This document shows, in pieces, positions 14,872 through 22,401 of a stretch of DNA of 64,000 nucleotides; position 1 is the stretch's first letter, and each line of letters starts with the position of its first letter. The stretch lies in NCBI RefSeq assembly GCF_041904905.1, contig NZ_JAYRMI010000004.1, forward strand, positions 39,857-103,856, written 5' to 3'. A program made the translations under genes and the position numbers. A model generated the notes under the pieces. It was not told where the DNA came from. It saw nothing but the letters and a program-made list of their open reading frames with translations, and did no database searches. This DNA is from Zoogloea sp041904905 (GTDB taxonomy: Bacteria > Pseudomonadota > Gammaproteobacteria > Burkholderiales > Rhodocyclaceae).

Positions 14872-14913
14872 GTTGATCCGCCCCAACTCAAATCGGGCAT
14901 CGAGGAGTCGAGC

Positions 14914-17157
14914 ATGCGCTTCAATTTTCCGGTCATCGTCATCGACGAGGACTTCCGTTCGGAAAACACGTCCGGGCTGGGCATCCGCGCCCTGGCGGAA
15001 GCCATCGAAAACGAGGGCCTGCAGGTGCTGGGCGTCACCAGCTACGGCGACATGTCGTCCTTCGCCCAGCAGCAGAGCCGCGGTTCGGCCTTCATCCTGT
15101 CCATCGATGACGAAGAGTTCTCCTCGCCCGAGGCCGCCGAAAAGGCCATCGCCGATCTGCGCGCCTTCGTGAGCGAGATCCGGATGCGCAACGCCGACAT
15201 CCCGATCTTCCTGCACGGCGAGACCCGCACCTCGCGCCACATCCCCAACGACGTGCTGCGCGAACTCCACGGCTTCATCCACATGTACGAGGACACGCCC
15301 GAGTTCATCGCCCGCAACGTGGTGCGCGAAGCCAAGGCCTACCTCGAATCCCTGCCACCGCCGTTCTTCCGCGCACTCACGCATTACGCGTCGGATGGCT
15401 CGTACTCGTGGCACTGCCCGGGTCACTCCGGCGGCGTGGCCTTCCTGAAGAGCCCGGTCGGCCAGATGTTCCACCAGTTCTTCGGCGAGAACATGCTGCG
15501 CGCCGACGTGTGCAACGCGGTCGAAGAACTCGGCCAGCTGCTCGACCACACCGGCCCGGTGGCCGCGTCCGAGCGCAACGCCGCGCGCATCTTCAACTGC
15601 GACCACCTGTACTTCGTCACCAACGGCACCTCCACGTCCAACAAGATCGTCTGGCACTCCACCGTGGCGCCGGGCGACATCGTGGTGGTGGACCGCAACT
15701 GCCACAAGTCGGTGCTCCACGCCATCATGATGACCGGCGCGATCCCGGTCTTCCTGATGCCCACCCGCAACAACTTCGGCATCATCGGCCCGATCCCGCG
15801 CAGCGAGTTCAACTGGGAAAGTATCCAGAAGAAGATCGACGCCAACCCCTTCATCGCCGACAAGACCGCCAAGCCGCGGGTGCTTACCATCACCCAGTCC
15901 ACCTACGACGGCGTGCTCTACAACGTCGAGGCCATCAAGGAGGAGCTGGACGGCAAGATCGACACCCTGCACTTCGACGAAGCCTGGCTGCCCCACGCCG
16001 CCTTCCACGATTTCTACGGCGACTACCACGCCATCGGCGCCGACCGCCCGCGTTGCAAGGAGTCGATGGTGTTCTCGACCCAATCCACCCACAAGCTGCT
16101 GGCGGGCCTGTCGCAGGCCTCGCAGATCCTCGTGCAGGACGCCGAGAACAGCCACCTCGACCGGGACGTGTTCAACGAGGCCTACCTCATGCACACCTCC
16201 ACCAGCCCCCAGTACGCGATCATCGCGTCCTGCGACGTGGCCGCGGCGATGATGGAAGAGCCCGGCGGCACCGCGCTGGTCGAGGAATCCATCGCCGAAG
16301 CCCTCGACTTCCGCCGCGCCATGCGCAAGGTGGACGAAGAGTGGGGCGCCGACTGGTGGTTCAAGGTGTGGGGGCCGGACGACCTCTCGGAAGAAGGCAT
16401 CGAAGAGCGCGAAGCCTGGATGCTCAACCCGGGCGAGCGCTGGCACGGTTTCGGGCAGCTGGCCGACGGCTTCAACATGCTTGACCCGATCAAGGCCACG
16501 ATCATCACCCCGGGCCTGGACGTGGACGGCGAGTTCGCCGAGCGCGGCATCCCGGCGGCCATCGTCACCAAGTATCTCGCCGAGCACGGCGTGATCGTCG
16601 AGAAGTGCGGCCTGTACTCCTTCTTCATCATGTTCACCATCGGCATCACCAAGGGCCGCTGGAACAGCATGGTGACCGAGCTGCAGCAGTTCAAGGATGA
16701 CTACGACAAGAACCAGCCCCTCTGGAAGGTGCTGCCCGAGTTCGTCCAGAAGAACCCGCGCTACGAGCGCGTCGGCCTGCGCGACCTGTGTCGCGACATC
16801 CACGCGGTGTACCGCGCCAACGACGTGGCCCGCCTCACCACCGAGATGTACCTCTCGGACATGATTCCGGCCATGAAACCGGCCGACGCCTTCGCCAAGA
16901 TGGCTCACCGCAAGATCGAGCGCGTCGCCATCGACGAACTCGAAGGCCGCGTCACCAGCGTGCTGCTCACCCCGTACCCGCCGGGCATCCCCCTGCTCAT
17001 CCCGGGCGAGCGCTTCAACAAGACGGTGGTGCGCTACCTGCAGTTCGCCCGCGAGTTCAACGAACGCTTCCCGGGCTTCGAGACCGACGTGCATGGCCTC
17101 GTGAAGGAAGTGAAGGACGGCCGCATCCACTACTACGTGGATTGCGTGCGGGATTGA
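14914..17157 (+). CDS. adiA: Arginine decarboxylase (AdiA-like, Orn/Lys/Arg decarboxylase family)
   Basis: A PLP enzyme that decarboxylates a basic amino acid, most likely arginine to agmatine, consuming a proton. At 747 aa it is close to E. coli AdiA and shares its landmarks: an N-terminal receiver-like wing domain, SWHCPGHSGGVAF, DRNCHKSVLHAIMMTGA, the PLP lysine in STHKLLAGLSQAS (Lys394), and the C-terminal LLTPYPPGIPLLIPGERF and FPGFETDVHG. The ATG at 14914 has a GAGGAG site upstream. Lysine or ornithine specificity cannot be excluded by eye. No antiporter is adjacent, so a role in acid resistance is uncertain; polyamine synthesis is an alternative. A bidirectional terminator separates it from the convergent folA. 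Confidence 0.88.
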   Translation: MRFNFPVIVIDEDFRSENTSGLGIRALAEAIENEGLQVLGVTSYGDMSSFAQQQSRGSAFILSIDDEEFSSPEAAEKAIADLRAFVSEIRMRNADIPIFLHGETRTSRHIPNDVLRELHGFIHMYEDTPEFIARNVVREAKAYLESLPPPFFRALTHYASDGSYSWHCPGHSGGVAFLKSPVGQMFHQFFGENMLRADVCNAVEELGQLLDHTGPVAASERNAARIFNCDHLYFVTNGTSTSNKIVWHSTVAPGDIVVVDRNCHKSVLHAIMMTGAIPVFLMPTRNNFGIIGPIPRSEFNWESIQKKIDANPFIADKTAKPRVLTITQSTYDGVLYNVEAIKEELDGKIDTLHFDEAWLPHAAFHDFYGDYHAIGADRPRCKESMVFSTQSTHKLLAGLSQASQILVQDAENSHLDRDVFNEAYLMHTSTSPQYAIIASCDVAAAMMEEPGGTALVEESIAEALDFRRAMRKVDEEWGADWWFKVWGPDDLSEEGIEEREAWMLNPGERWHGFGQLADGFNMLDPIKATIITPGLDVDGEFAERGIPAAIVTKYLAEHGVIVEKCGLYSFFIMFTIGITKGRWNSMVTELQQFKDDYDKNQPLWKVLPEFVQKNPRYERVGLRDLCRDIHAVYRANDVARLTTEMYLSDMIPAMKPADAFAKMAHRKIERVAIDELEGRVTSVLLTPYPPGIPLLIPGERFNKTVVRYLQFAREFNERFPGFETDVHGLVKEVKDGRIHYYVDCVRD

Positions 17158-17176
17158 TCGTCGTCGTCCTCAAAAC

Positions 17177-17204
17177 AAAAACGCCGCGGGTTCCGCGGCG
17201 TTTT
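17177..17204. terminator. Bidirectional terminator between adiA and folA
   Basis: AAAAACGCCGCGG (17177-17189) is followed by a three-base loop and CCGCGGCGTTTT (17193-17204). The A-run on one side and the T-run on the other make it functional for both convergent genes. Confidence 0.9.
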
Positions 17205-17227
17205 GCTGTCGGCGTCGGGTGGGGCGG

Positions 17228-17728
17228 TTACCGGTTCCGCTCGTAGGTCACCCAGGCGAACTTGAGGCCCGACGCGGCGACCTGCGAGCTGCGCTGGGCT
17301 TCGCGCCAGTCGTCCCGGGCGAAGTCCGGAAAGCACGCGTCGCCAGCGAAATCCGCATCGATCTCGGTGAGGTAGAGCCGGTCGGCGATGGGCAAGGCCT
17401 GGCAGTAAAGCTCGGCGCCACCGATCACGAAGGCGATGTCCGCGTCACCGGCGGCAATCAGCGCGTCGGGCAGGCTGCCCACCATGGTGGCGCCTTGCGC
17501 GTCGTAGCCGGCGTTACGGCTTACCACGATGTTGGTCCGGCCGGGCAGGGGGCGGAAGGCGTCGGGCAGGGATTCCCAGGTCTTGCGGCCCATGATGACC
17601 GGCTTGCCGCGGGTGGTCTCGCGGAAGAACTTCATGTCTTCCGGCAGGTGCCAGGGCAGGCGGTTGTCGATGCCGATCACGCGGCCGCGGGCGTGGGCAG
17701 CGATGAGGGCGAGAACGGGCTTGCGCAT
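17228..17728 (-). CDS. folA: Dihydrofolate reductase
   Basis: This enzyme reduces dihydrofolate to tetrahydrofolate with NADPH, regenerating the cofactor consumed by ThyA. At 166 aa it is the normal length. It shows the DHFR landmarks VIGIDNRLPWHLPEDMKFF with the active-site acidic residue, KPVIMGRKTWESLP, NIVVSRN and FVIGGAELY. The ATG at 17728 has a GGAGGG ribosome binding site; the open frame continues upstream as a shadow of thyA. It lies 77 bases downstream of thyA on the same strand, with an inverted-repeat element in between, so the two probably form an operon. Confidence 0.97.
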   Translation of the reverse strand: MRKPVLALIAAHARGRVIGIDNRLPWHLPEDMKFFRETTRGKPVIMGRKTWESLPDAFRPLPGRTNIVVSRNAGYDAQGATMVGSLPDALIAAGDADIAFVIGGAELYCQALPIADRLYLTEIDADFAGDACFPDFARDDWREAQRSSQVAASGLKFAWVTYERNR

Positions 17729-17735
17729 ATGACCC

Positions 17736-17809
17736 TCCTGCCGCTGCGCGGCATCCTCCCCAAGGGAGGAATGAGCACTTCCTTCGGGCGGCCGGGCGGA
17801 AGTGCTCAT
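17736..17809. repeat. Inverted-repeat element between thyA and folA
   Basis: ATGAGCACTTCC (17771-17782) pairs perfectly with GGAAGTGCTCAT (17798-17809) across a 15-base loop; its right arm includes the thyA stop codon. Beside it, CCGCTGCGCGGCATCC and CTCCCCAAGGGAG form smaller palindromes typical of the mobile intergenic repeats of betaproteobacteria. It could attenuate read-through from thyA into folA. Confidence 0.55.
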
Positions 17810-18600
17810 ACGGCCACCGGTGCGGAGATGTGGGGGTGCGGGTCGTAGCCTTCGAGGGTGAAGTCGTCGATGGTGAAGGCGAAGATGTCCTTCACCTCGG
17901 GGTTGATGCGCATCAATGGCAGGGCACGGGGCTCGCGGGAGAGCTGGAGCTGGGTCTGCTCCAGGTGATTCACGTAGAGGTGACAGTCGCCGCCGGTCCA
18001 CACGAAATCGCCCAGTTCGTAGCCGCACACCTGCGCCACCATCATCGTGAGGAGCGCGTAGCTGGCGATGTTGAAGGGCACACCCAGGAAAATGTCGGCG
18101 CTGCGCTGGTAGAGCTGGCAGCTCAACTTGCCGTCGGCCACGTAGAACTGGAACAGCGCGTGGCAGGGCGGCAGGGCCATGCCCTCGATCTCGCCGGGGT
18201 TCCAGGCCGACACGATGTGGCGGCGGGAGTCCGGGTTCTTCTTGAGCGCCTCGATGAGCTGGGCGATCTGGTCGATGCTGCGGCCGTCGGCGGTTTCCCA
18301 GCGGCGCCACTGCTTGCCGTACACCGGGCCCAGCTCGCCGTTCTCGTCGGCCCACTCGTCCCAGATCGAGACCTTGTTGTCCTTCAGGTACTTGATGTTG
18401 GTGTCGCCGCGCAGGAACCACAGCAGCTCATGGATGATCGAACGGGTGTGGAGCTTCTTGGTGGTGAGCAGCGGAAAGCCTTCGGCGAGATCGAAGCGCA
18501 TCTGCCAGCCGAAGACCGAGAGGGTGCCGGTGCCGGTGCGGTCGTCCTTGCGGTGGCCGAGTTCCGCTACGTGGCGCATGAGTTCGAGGTACTGGCGCAT
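17806..18600 (-). CDS. thyA: Thymidylate synthase
   Basis: This enzyme methylates dUMP to dTMP using methylene-tetrahydrofolate and yields dihydrofolate, which the downstream folA product recycles. At 264 aa it is exactly the E. coli length. The catalytic Cys is at position 146 (LPPCHALFQF). Other landmarks are DDRTGTGTLSVFG, QWRRW, SCQLYQRSADIFLGVPFN and the C-terminal ISAPVAV. The ATG at 18600 is chosen by homology; the frame extends 40 residues further without family similarity. Dcd, ThyA and FolA together give a local dTMP/folate group. Confidence 0.97.
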   Translation of the reverse strand: MRQYLELMRHVAELGHRKDDRTGTGTLSVFGWQMRFDLAEGFPLLTTKKLHTRSIIHELLWFLRGDTNIKYLKDNKVSIWDEWADENGELGPVYGKQWRRWETADGRSIDQIAQLIEALKKNPDSRRHIVSAWNPGEIEGMALPPCHALFQFYVADGKLSCQLYQRSADIFLGVPFNIASYALLTMMVAQVCGYELGDFVWTGGDCHLYVNHLEQTQLQLSREPRALPLMRINPEVKDIFAFTIDDFTLEGYDPHPHISAPVAV

Positions 18601-18778
18601 GGAGGCAATGAGCTGGATCGAAAGGGCGCAAGTGTACCGTCTGCCGGTCTGCGGCGGAATCGCCGGTTGTCGGGCGGGGCGTCGGCGGCTGGCCTGAAAA
18701 AAACACCTTTGTGCTAACATGCTTGATCGTGAAATATCGTTTCAGATCAGTGCTCCGACGAGGATCAGAGAGACGCAA

Positions 18779-20242
18779 ATGACAACCGGCTACGTGGTTC
18801 AACCTTCCCATCCGCTCATGCAGCAGGAAACGCTGGGCCGGATCCTGAACGACGTCGCCACCAGCGCCGCGCCGACGGCCATCGTCGAACTCATCCGCTG
18901 GCTGGATTCCTTCCACTTCGAAGGCGAAGTCCCCCTCACCCAGCTTGCCCGCCTGGTGGCCGTGCTCGACGAGGCGGCCCAGCCCCAGCTGCGGCAGGCG
19001 TCGGGGCTTTACCTGTCCAACGTGTTTGGGGCGCGCAGCGTGCGCTACAAGGCCCTGGGGCGGGATTTCTACGCCAGCCTGGGGCGCGCCTACGATCTGG
19101 TCCTGAACGGGCTCGCTGCCGATTTCAGCATCGACGCCTCCGACCCGCTGCGAGTCGAGATCCTGCTGCGGGCGGTGCGGGCCGCCGCCGGCGAGATGAA
19201 GTGGGTCGCCTTCGATTACCAGGCGCTCGCGCCGGAGGTGTGGCAGCGGGCCATCGGCGCCTACCGTTCGGCCGGCCAGTACGGTGCGCTCAACACGCCG
19301 ATCAGCGTGCGCGAGGGGCGCGAGACCCGCTCGACGGTGAGCCGCGAGTTCATCCGGCTGGTGGCGATGCAGTGCGCCAGCCTGGACCAGCTCTCCCCCG
19401 ACCGCATCGAGGCCACCGACAAGCTGGTCCGCTACCTGCAGCATTCGCTGGCGCTTACCGCCGAGCCCCGGGGCGGCGGCCAGTTCTTCCTCGATCTCGA
19501 GAGCCTCGCCGCGCCCCAGCGCTGTCTGGCGGTGCCGGAGGAGGCCGCCTCGACGATCCGCTATTTCCGCCCGGCCGACGCCGTGGCGATGCTCGGGGAG
19601 CTGCGCCAGACCGTGGCCGACGGTGGCCTGGGCCCGCTGTTCGCGGGCATCGGCGTGCCCTCGGTGAGCGGCGCGATCCGTCACCTGTGCCGCCAGTGGG
19701 GCCCGGTGCCGCCGATGCGCCAGTACCGCCGGCACCCCGTGCGCGGGTCGCTGGCCCTGGCAACCGGCCTTGGCTTCATCCGCTCCCAGCTCTCGGGCGA
19801 GGCCCAGATGCGACCGGCGGCGGCGTGGTCGCTGCGGGACGCCAGCCGCAACGGCTTCGGGGTGGTGTCCTGCTCCTTCGATGCGGAGGTCTGCCGGGTG
19901 GGGGCGCTGGTGGGCGCGCATGTGGGCGAAACCGGGCGCTGGGTGCTGGCGCTGGTGCGCCGCGTCAGGTCGGATATCGCAGGCGGCGCAGCGGTGGGGA
20001 TGCAGACGCTCTCCAGCGAGCCTTATCCGGCGGTGCTCGACGACGGGGCCCGGAGCTGGAACGGCATCCTGTGCGATCCGGTGGTGCGCGGTCGTGCCGT
20101 GCGCATCGTCTGCGAGCCGGGTGCGATGCGCACGCCGCGGCCGGTGTTTGCCAAGCTCGCGGGGCGGACGGTCAAGCTGCAGCCCGGCACCGTGCTGGTC
20201 AGCGGGCCGGGTTACCAGATCGTCAGCTGCACGGTTGCCTGA
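18779..20242 (+). CDS. Conserved-looking protein of unknown function, 487 aa
   Basis: I do not recognise this family. The protein is soluble with no signal peptide. Residues 1-300 are predominantly helical (for example LGRDFYASLGRAYDLVLNGLA and TDKLVRYLQHSLALT), and the last ~110 residues look beta-rich, ending in LAGRTVKLQPGTVLVSGPGY. The C-terminal part (SLRDASRNGFGVVSC, then VGALVGAH, then WVLALVRRVR) faintly recalls PilZ-type c-di-GMP-binding domains (RxxxR plus a [DN]xSxxG motif; here DASRNG). That is a suggestion only. The ATG at 18779 is favoured by GAGAGA upstream; an ATG at 18719 would add 20 residues. It is divergent from thyA and upstream of the leuA leader. Confidence 0.8.
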   Translation: MTTGYVVQPSHPLMQQETLGRILNDVATSAAPTAIVELIRWLDSFHFEGEVPLTQLARLVAVLDEAAQPQLRQASGLYLSNVFGARSVRYKALGRDFYASLGRAYDLVLNGLAADFSIDASDPLRVEILLRAVRAAAGEMKWVAFDYQALAPEVWQRAIGAYRSAGQYGALNTPISVREGRETRSTVSREFIRLVAMQCASLDQLSPDRIEATDKLVRYLQHSLALTAEPRGGGQFFLDLESLAAPQRCLAVPEEAASTIRYFRPADAVAMLGELRQTVADGGLGPLFAGIGVPSVSGAIRHLCRQWGPVPPMRQYRRHPVRGSLALATGLGFIRSQLSGEAQMRPAAAWSLRDASRNGFGVVSCSFDAEVCRVGALVGAHVGETGRWVLALVRRVRSDIAGGAAVGMQTLSSEPYPAVLDDGARSWNGILCDPVVRGRAVRIVCEPGAMRTPRPVFAKLAGRTVKLQPGTVLVSGPGYQIVSCTVA

Positions 20243-20286
20243 AACTGGAATAGCGTCGGGCTATCGGCCCGATCACGGCAAAGCGT

Positions 20287-20315
20287 TTGACGCCGCGCTG
20301 CCGGGCTGTTAAGTT
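20287..20315 (+). promoter_or_regulatory. Candidate sigma-70 promoter for the leuA leader
   Basis: TTGACG (20287-20292) matches the -35 consensus at five of six positions. A 17-base spacer leads to TAAGTT (20310-20315), a weak -10. Initiation would be expected near 20322, essentially at the ATG of the leucine-rich leader ORF at 20323, so that ORF may be translated from a leaderless transcript; it has no ribosome binding site. Confidence 0.45.
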
Positions 20316-20322
20316 ACAGCCC

Positions 20323-20394
20323 ATGAACGCCTCGCAGCAGACCAACCTCTCCTCTCTTCTGGCCCTCTCCGGGCTGGGTCTGCTGCTGCCCTAA
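20323..20394 (+). CDS. Leucine-rich leader peptide (leuL-like)
   Basis: A 23-codon ORF ending in TAA. The peptide starts MNASQQTNLSSLLALSGLGL and ends LLP. Eight of 23 residues are leucine, with a run of three CTG codons just before the end. It lies 234 bases upstream of leuA on the same strand and just after a candidate promoter. Leucine-codon-rich leader peptides upstream of leuA are the hallmark of ribosome-mediated attenuation. A small hairpin follows (CGCCTG/CAGGCG, 20436-20450), but a classical T-rich terminator is not seen, so the mechanism is unproven. Confidence 0.65.
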   Translation: MNASQQTNLSSLLALSGLGLLLP

Positions 20395-20488
20395 CGGGCA
20401 CATCTTTTCTTCCCCTTCCTGTTGTCGTACCCCGTCGCCTGCCTCAGGCGAGTTGCGTCTTCGCACGCGTCTTGAACGGAGCCTTGCC

Positions 20489-20635
20489 ATGTCCACGCTG
20501 AACCTTTGCCTGCTGTCCCTACGACTGCGCCCCGGTTGCCAGGCCACGAGCCCGCGGCAGTCTGGCAGCCCCTCGTCCGCATCCGAACACCCGAACCGCA
20601 TCCGACGAAAACAAAGGACAAGATCATCATGTTGA
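20489..20635 (+). CDS. Second leucine-rich upstream ORF, overlapping the leuA start
   Basis: A 48-codon ORF with a good ribosome binding site (CGGAG about 9 bases before ATG). The N-terminus MSTLNLCLLSLRLRPG has six leucines in its first 13 residues, then turns into a low-complexity Ser/Pro/Arg tail. Its TGA (20633-20635) lies seven bases past the first base of the leuA ATG (20629), in another frame, so its translation would reach the leuA start site. It may be a translational-coupling or attenuation uORF, or a chance ORF in GC-rich DNA. The surrounding bases can form alternative stems (GACTGC/GCAGTC and TGCCAG/CTGGCA). Confidence 0.4.
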   Translation: MSTLNLCLLSLRLRPGCQATSPRQSGSPSSASEHPNRIRRKQRTRSSC

Positions 20636-22326
20636 AGAACCCGCAAACCAAGTACGCCGCCTTTCCCCCGGTCGCCCTCGCCGACCGCCAGTGGCCCAGC
20701 CGCACGCTCGCCCATCCGCCGATCTGGATGAGCACCGATCTCCGTGACGGCAACCAGGCCCTCTTCGAGCCCATGAACGCCGCCCGCAAGTTGCAGATGT
20801 ATCGCAAGCTCGTGGCGATCGGCTTCAAGGAAATCGAAGTCGCTTTCCCCTCCGCATCCCAGACCGATTTCGACTTCGTCCGGCAACTCATCGAGCAGGG
20901 CGAGATCCCCGACGACGTGACCATCGAGGTCTTGAGCCAGGCCCGCGAGCACCTCATCCGCCGCACCATGGAATCCCTCAAGGGCGCCCGCCGGGCCATC
21001 GTGCACATCTACAACGCCACCTCGCCGGTGTTCCGCGAGACGGTGTTCGGGATGAGCAAGGACGAGGTCAAGGCGCTTGCCGTCGAGAGCGTGACCCTCG
21101 TCAAGCAACTCGCCGCAGCGCAGCCGGAGACCGAGTTCGTCCTCGAGTACAGCCCCGAAACCTTCACCGCCACCGAACTCGATTTCGCGAAGGAGGTGTG
21201 CGATGCGGTGGTGGACGCCTGGGACCCGAAGCCAGGGGAGAAGGTCATCATCAACCTCCCGTCCACGGTCGAGGTGGCGATGCCCAACGTCTACGCCGAC
21301 CAGATCGAGTGGATGCACCGCAACCTCGCCCGCCGCGACCGGATCGTCCTCAGCGTGCATCCCCACAACGACCGCGGCACCGCGGTGGCGGCCGCCGAGT
21401 TGGCCCAGCTTGCCGGCGCCGACCGGGTGGAGGGCTGTCTCTTCGGCAACGGCGAGCGCACCGGCAACGTGGATCTCGTGACCCTCGCCCTCAACATGTA
21501 CACCCAGGGTATCCACCCGGGGCTCGATTTCTCGGACATCAACGACATCGCCCGGGTGGCCGAGGAGTGCACCCAGTTGCCGATCCATCCGCGCCACCCC
21601 TACGTGGGCGATCTCGTGTTTACGGCGTTCTCGGGCTCGCACCAGGACGCCATCAAGAAGGGCTTCGAGGTGCAGCGGCCGGACGCGATGTGGGCTGTGC
21701 CCTACATGCCGGTGGACCCGCTCGACGTGGGGCGCACCTACGACTCGGTGATCCGGGTCAACAGCCAGTCCGGCAAGGGTGGGGTGGCGCACTTGCTCCA
21801 GGCCCACTACGGCCTCGCGATGCCGCGGCGGATGCAGGTGGAGTTCAGCGCCGCGGTGCAGCGCCTCACCGACGAGACCGGGCAGGAGGTGGATGCCCAC
21901 CAGTTGTGGATGCTCTTCGGGCGCGAGTACCTCGAGGCCGACACGCCGATCCGCTACGTGGCGCACCACCTCTTCGAGGCCGGCAGCCGTCAGGGCATCC
22001 GCATCGAGGCCGAGGTGAATGGCCGGGCGGTGGCGTTCGTCGGCGAGGGCAACGGGCCCGTCGAGGCGGCGGTGGCGGCCCTTGGCGTGCCGATCCGGGT
22101 GCAGAGCTTCGAGGAGCGCTCGATGGGCGAGGGCGCCGACGCGGCGGCCATGTGCATCGTCGAGGTGGCGATGGAGGGCGTGGCCGGCAGCCGCTTCGGG
22201 GCGGGCATGCACCGCAACACGGTGACGGCGTCGGTGCAGGCCATCGTCAGCGCGGCCAACCGGATGCGGGCGCCGGCGCATGGCGCGGGTAGCGCGGCCC
22301 AGACGCCGGCAGGCTGCGCCGCCTGA
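20629..22326 (+). CDS. leuA: 2-isopropylmalate synthase
   Basis: This enzyme catalyses the first committed step of leucine biosynthesis: acetyl-CoA plus 2-oxoisovalerate gives 2-isopropylmalate. At 565 aa it is the longer LeuA type 2 form, beginning with NPQTKYAAFPPVALADRQWP as in that subgroup. The DRE-TIM motif STDLRDGNQAL, the metal-binding SVHPHNDRGTA and FGNGERTGNVDL, and a C-terminal regulatory domain (from about residue 450, GIRIEAEVNGRAVAF) are present. The ATG at 20629 is preceded by AAAGGAC. Two leucine-rich mini-ORFs upstream suggest control by leucine supply, in addition to the feedback inhibition known for the family. A terminator follows. Confidence 0.95.
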   Translation: MLKNPQTKYAAFPPVALADRQWPSRTLAHPPIWMSTDLRDGNQALFEPMNAARKLQMYRKLVAIGFKEIEVAFPSASQTDFDFVRQLIEQGEIPDDVTIEVLSQAREHLIRRTMESLKGARRAIVHIYNATSPVFRETVFGMSKDEVKALAVESVTLVKQLAAAQPETEFVLEYSPETFTATELDFAKEVCDAVVDAWDPKPGEKVIINLPSTVEVAMPNVYADQIEWMHRNLARRDRIVLSVHPHNDRGTAVAAAELAQLAGADRVEGCLFGNGERTGNVDLVTLALNMYTQGIHPGLDFSDINDIARVAEECTQLPIHPRHPYVGDLVFTAFSGSHQDAIKKGFEVQRPDAMWAVPYMPVDPLDVGRTYDSVIRVNSQSGKGGVAHLLQAHYGLAMPRRMQVEFSAAVQRLTDETGQEVDAHQLWMLFGREYLEADTPIRYVAHHLFEAGSRQGIRIEAEVNGRAVAFVGEGNGPVEAAVAALGVPIRVQSFEERSMGEGADAAAMCIVEVAMEGVAGSRFGAGMHRNTVTASVQAIVSAANRMRAPAHGAGSAAQTPAGCAA

Positions 22327-22345
22327 TCGCCGGGGCCGCTCCAAG

Positions 22346-22377
22346 AAAATGCCGGGCGCTGGGGCCCGGCATTTTTT
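22346..22377. terminator. Terminator between leuA and tal
   Basis: AAAATGCCGGGC (about 22346-22357) pairs with GCCCGGCATTTT (22364-22375) and continues into a run of seven T (22372-22378). The flanking A and T runs make it usable by both leuA and the convergent tal gene. Confidence 0.9.
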
Positions 22378-22401
22378 TGGCTTGTCGAGGCGTGGCCGAT
22401 G

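Noticed and set aside
14806..17130. 774-codon minus-strand open frame opposite the arginine decarboxylase gene
   Set aside because: The plus strand encodes a clear PLP decarboxylase over its whole length; the minus frame has shadow composition and no motif.
17729..17805. Extension of the folA frame upstream through an Arg/Pro-rich stretch
   Set aside because: It runs through an inverted-repeat element into thyA in the wrong frame; the ATG at 17728 has a GGAGGG site and the DHFR N-terminus.
20436..20450. Attenuator terminator CGCCTG/CAGGCG in the leuA leader
   Set aside because: The stem is only six pairs and is not followed by a T-run, so it is mentioned with the leader but not called a terminator.
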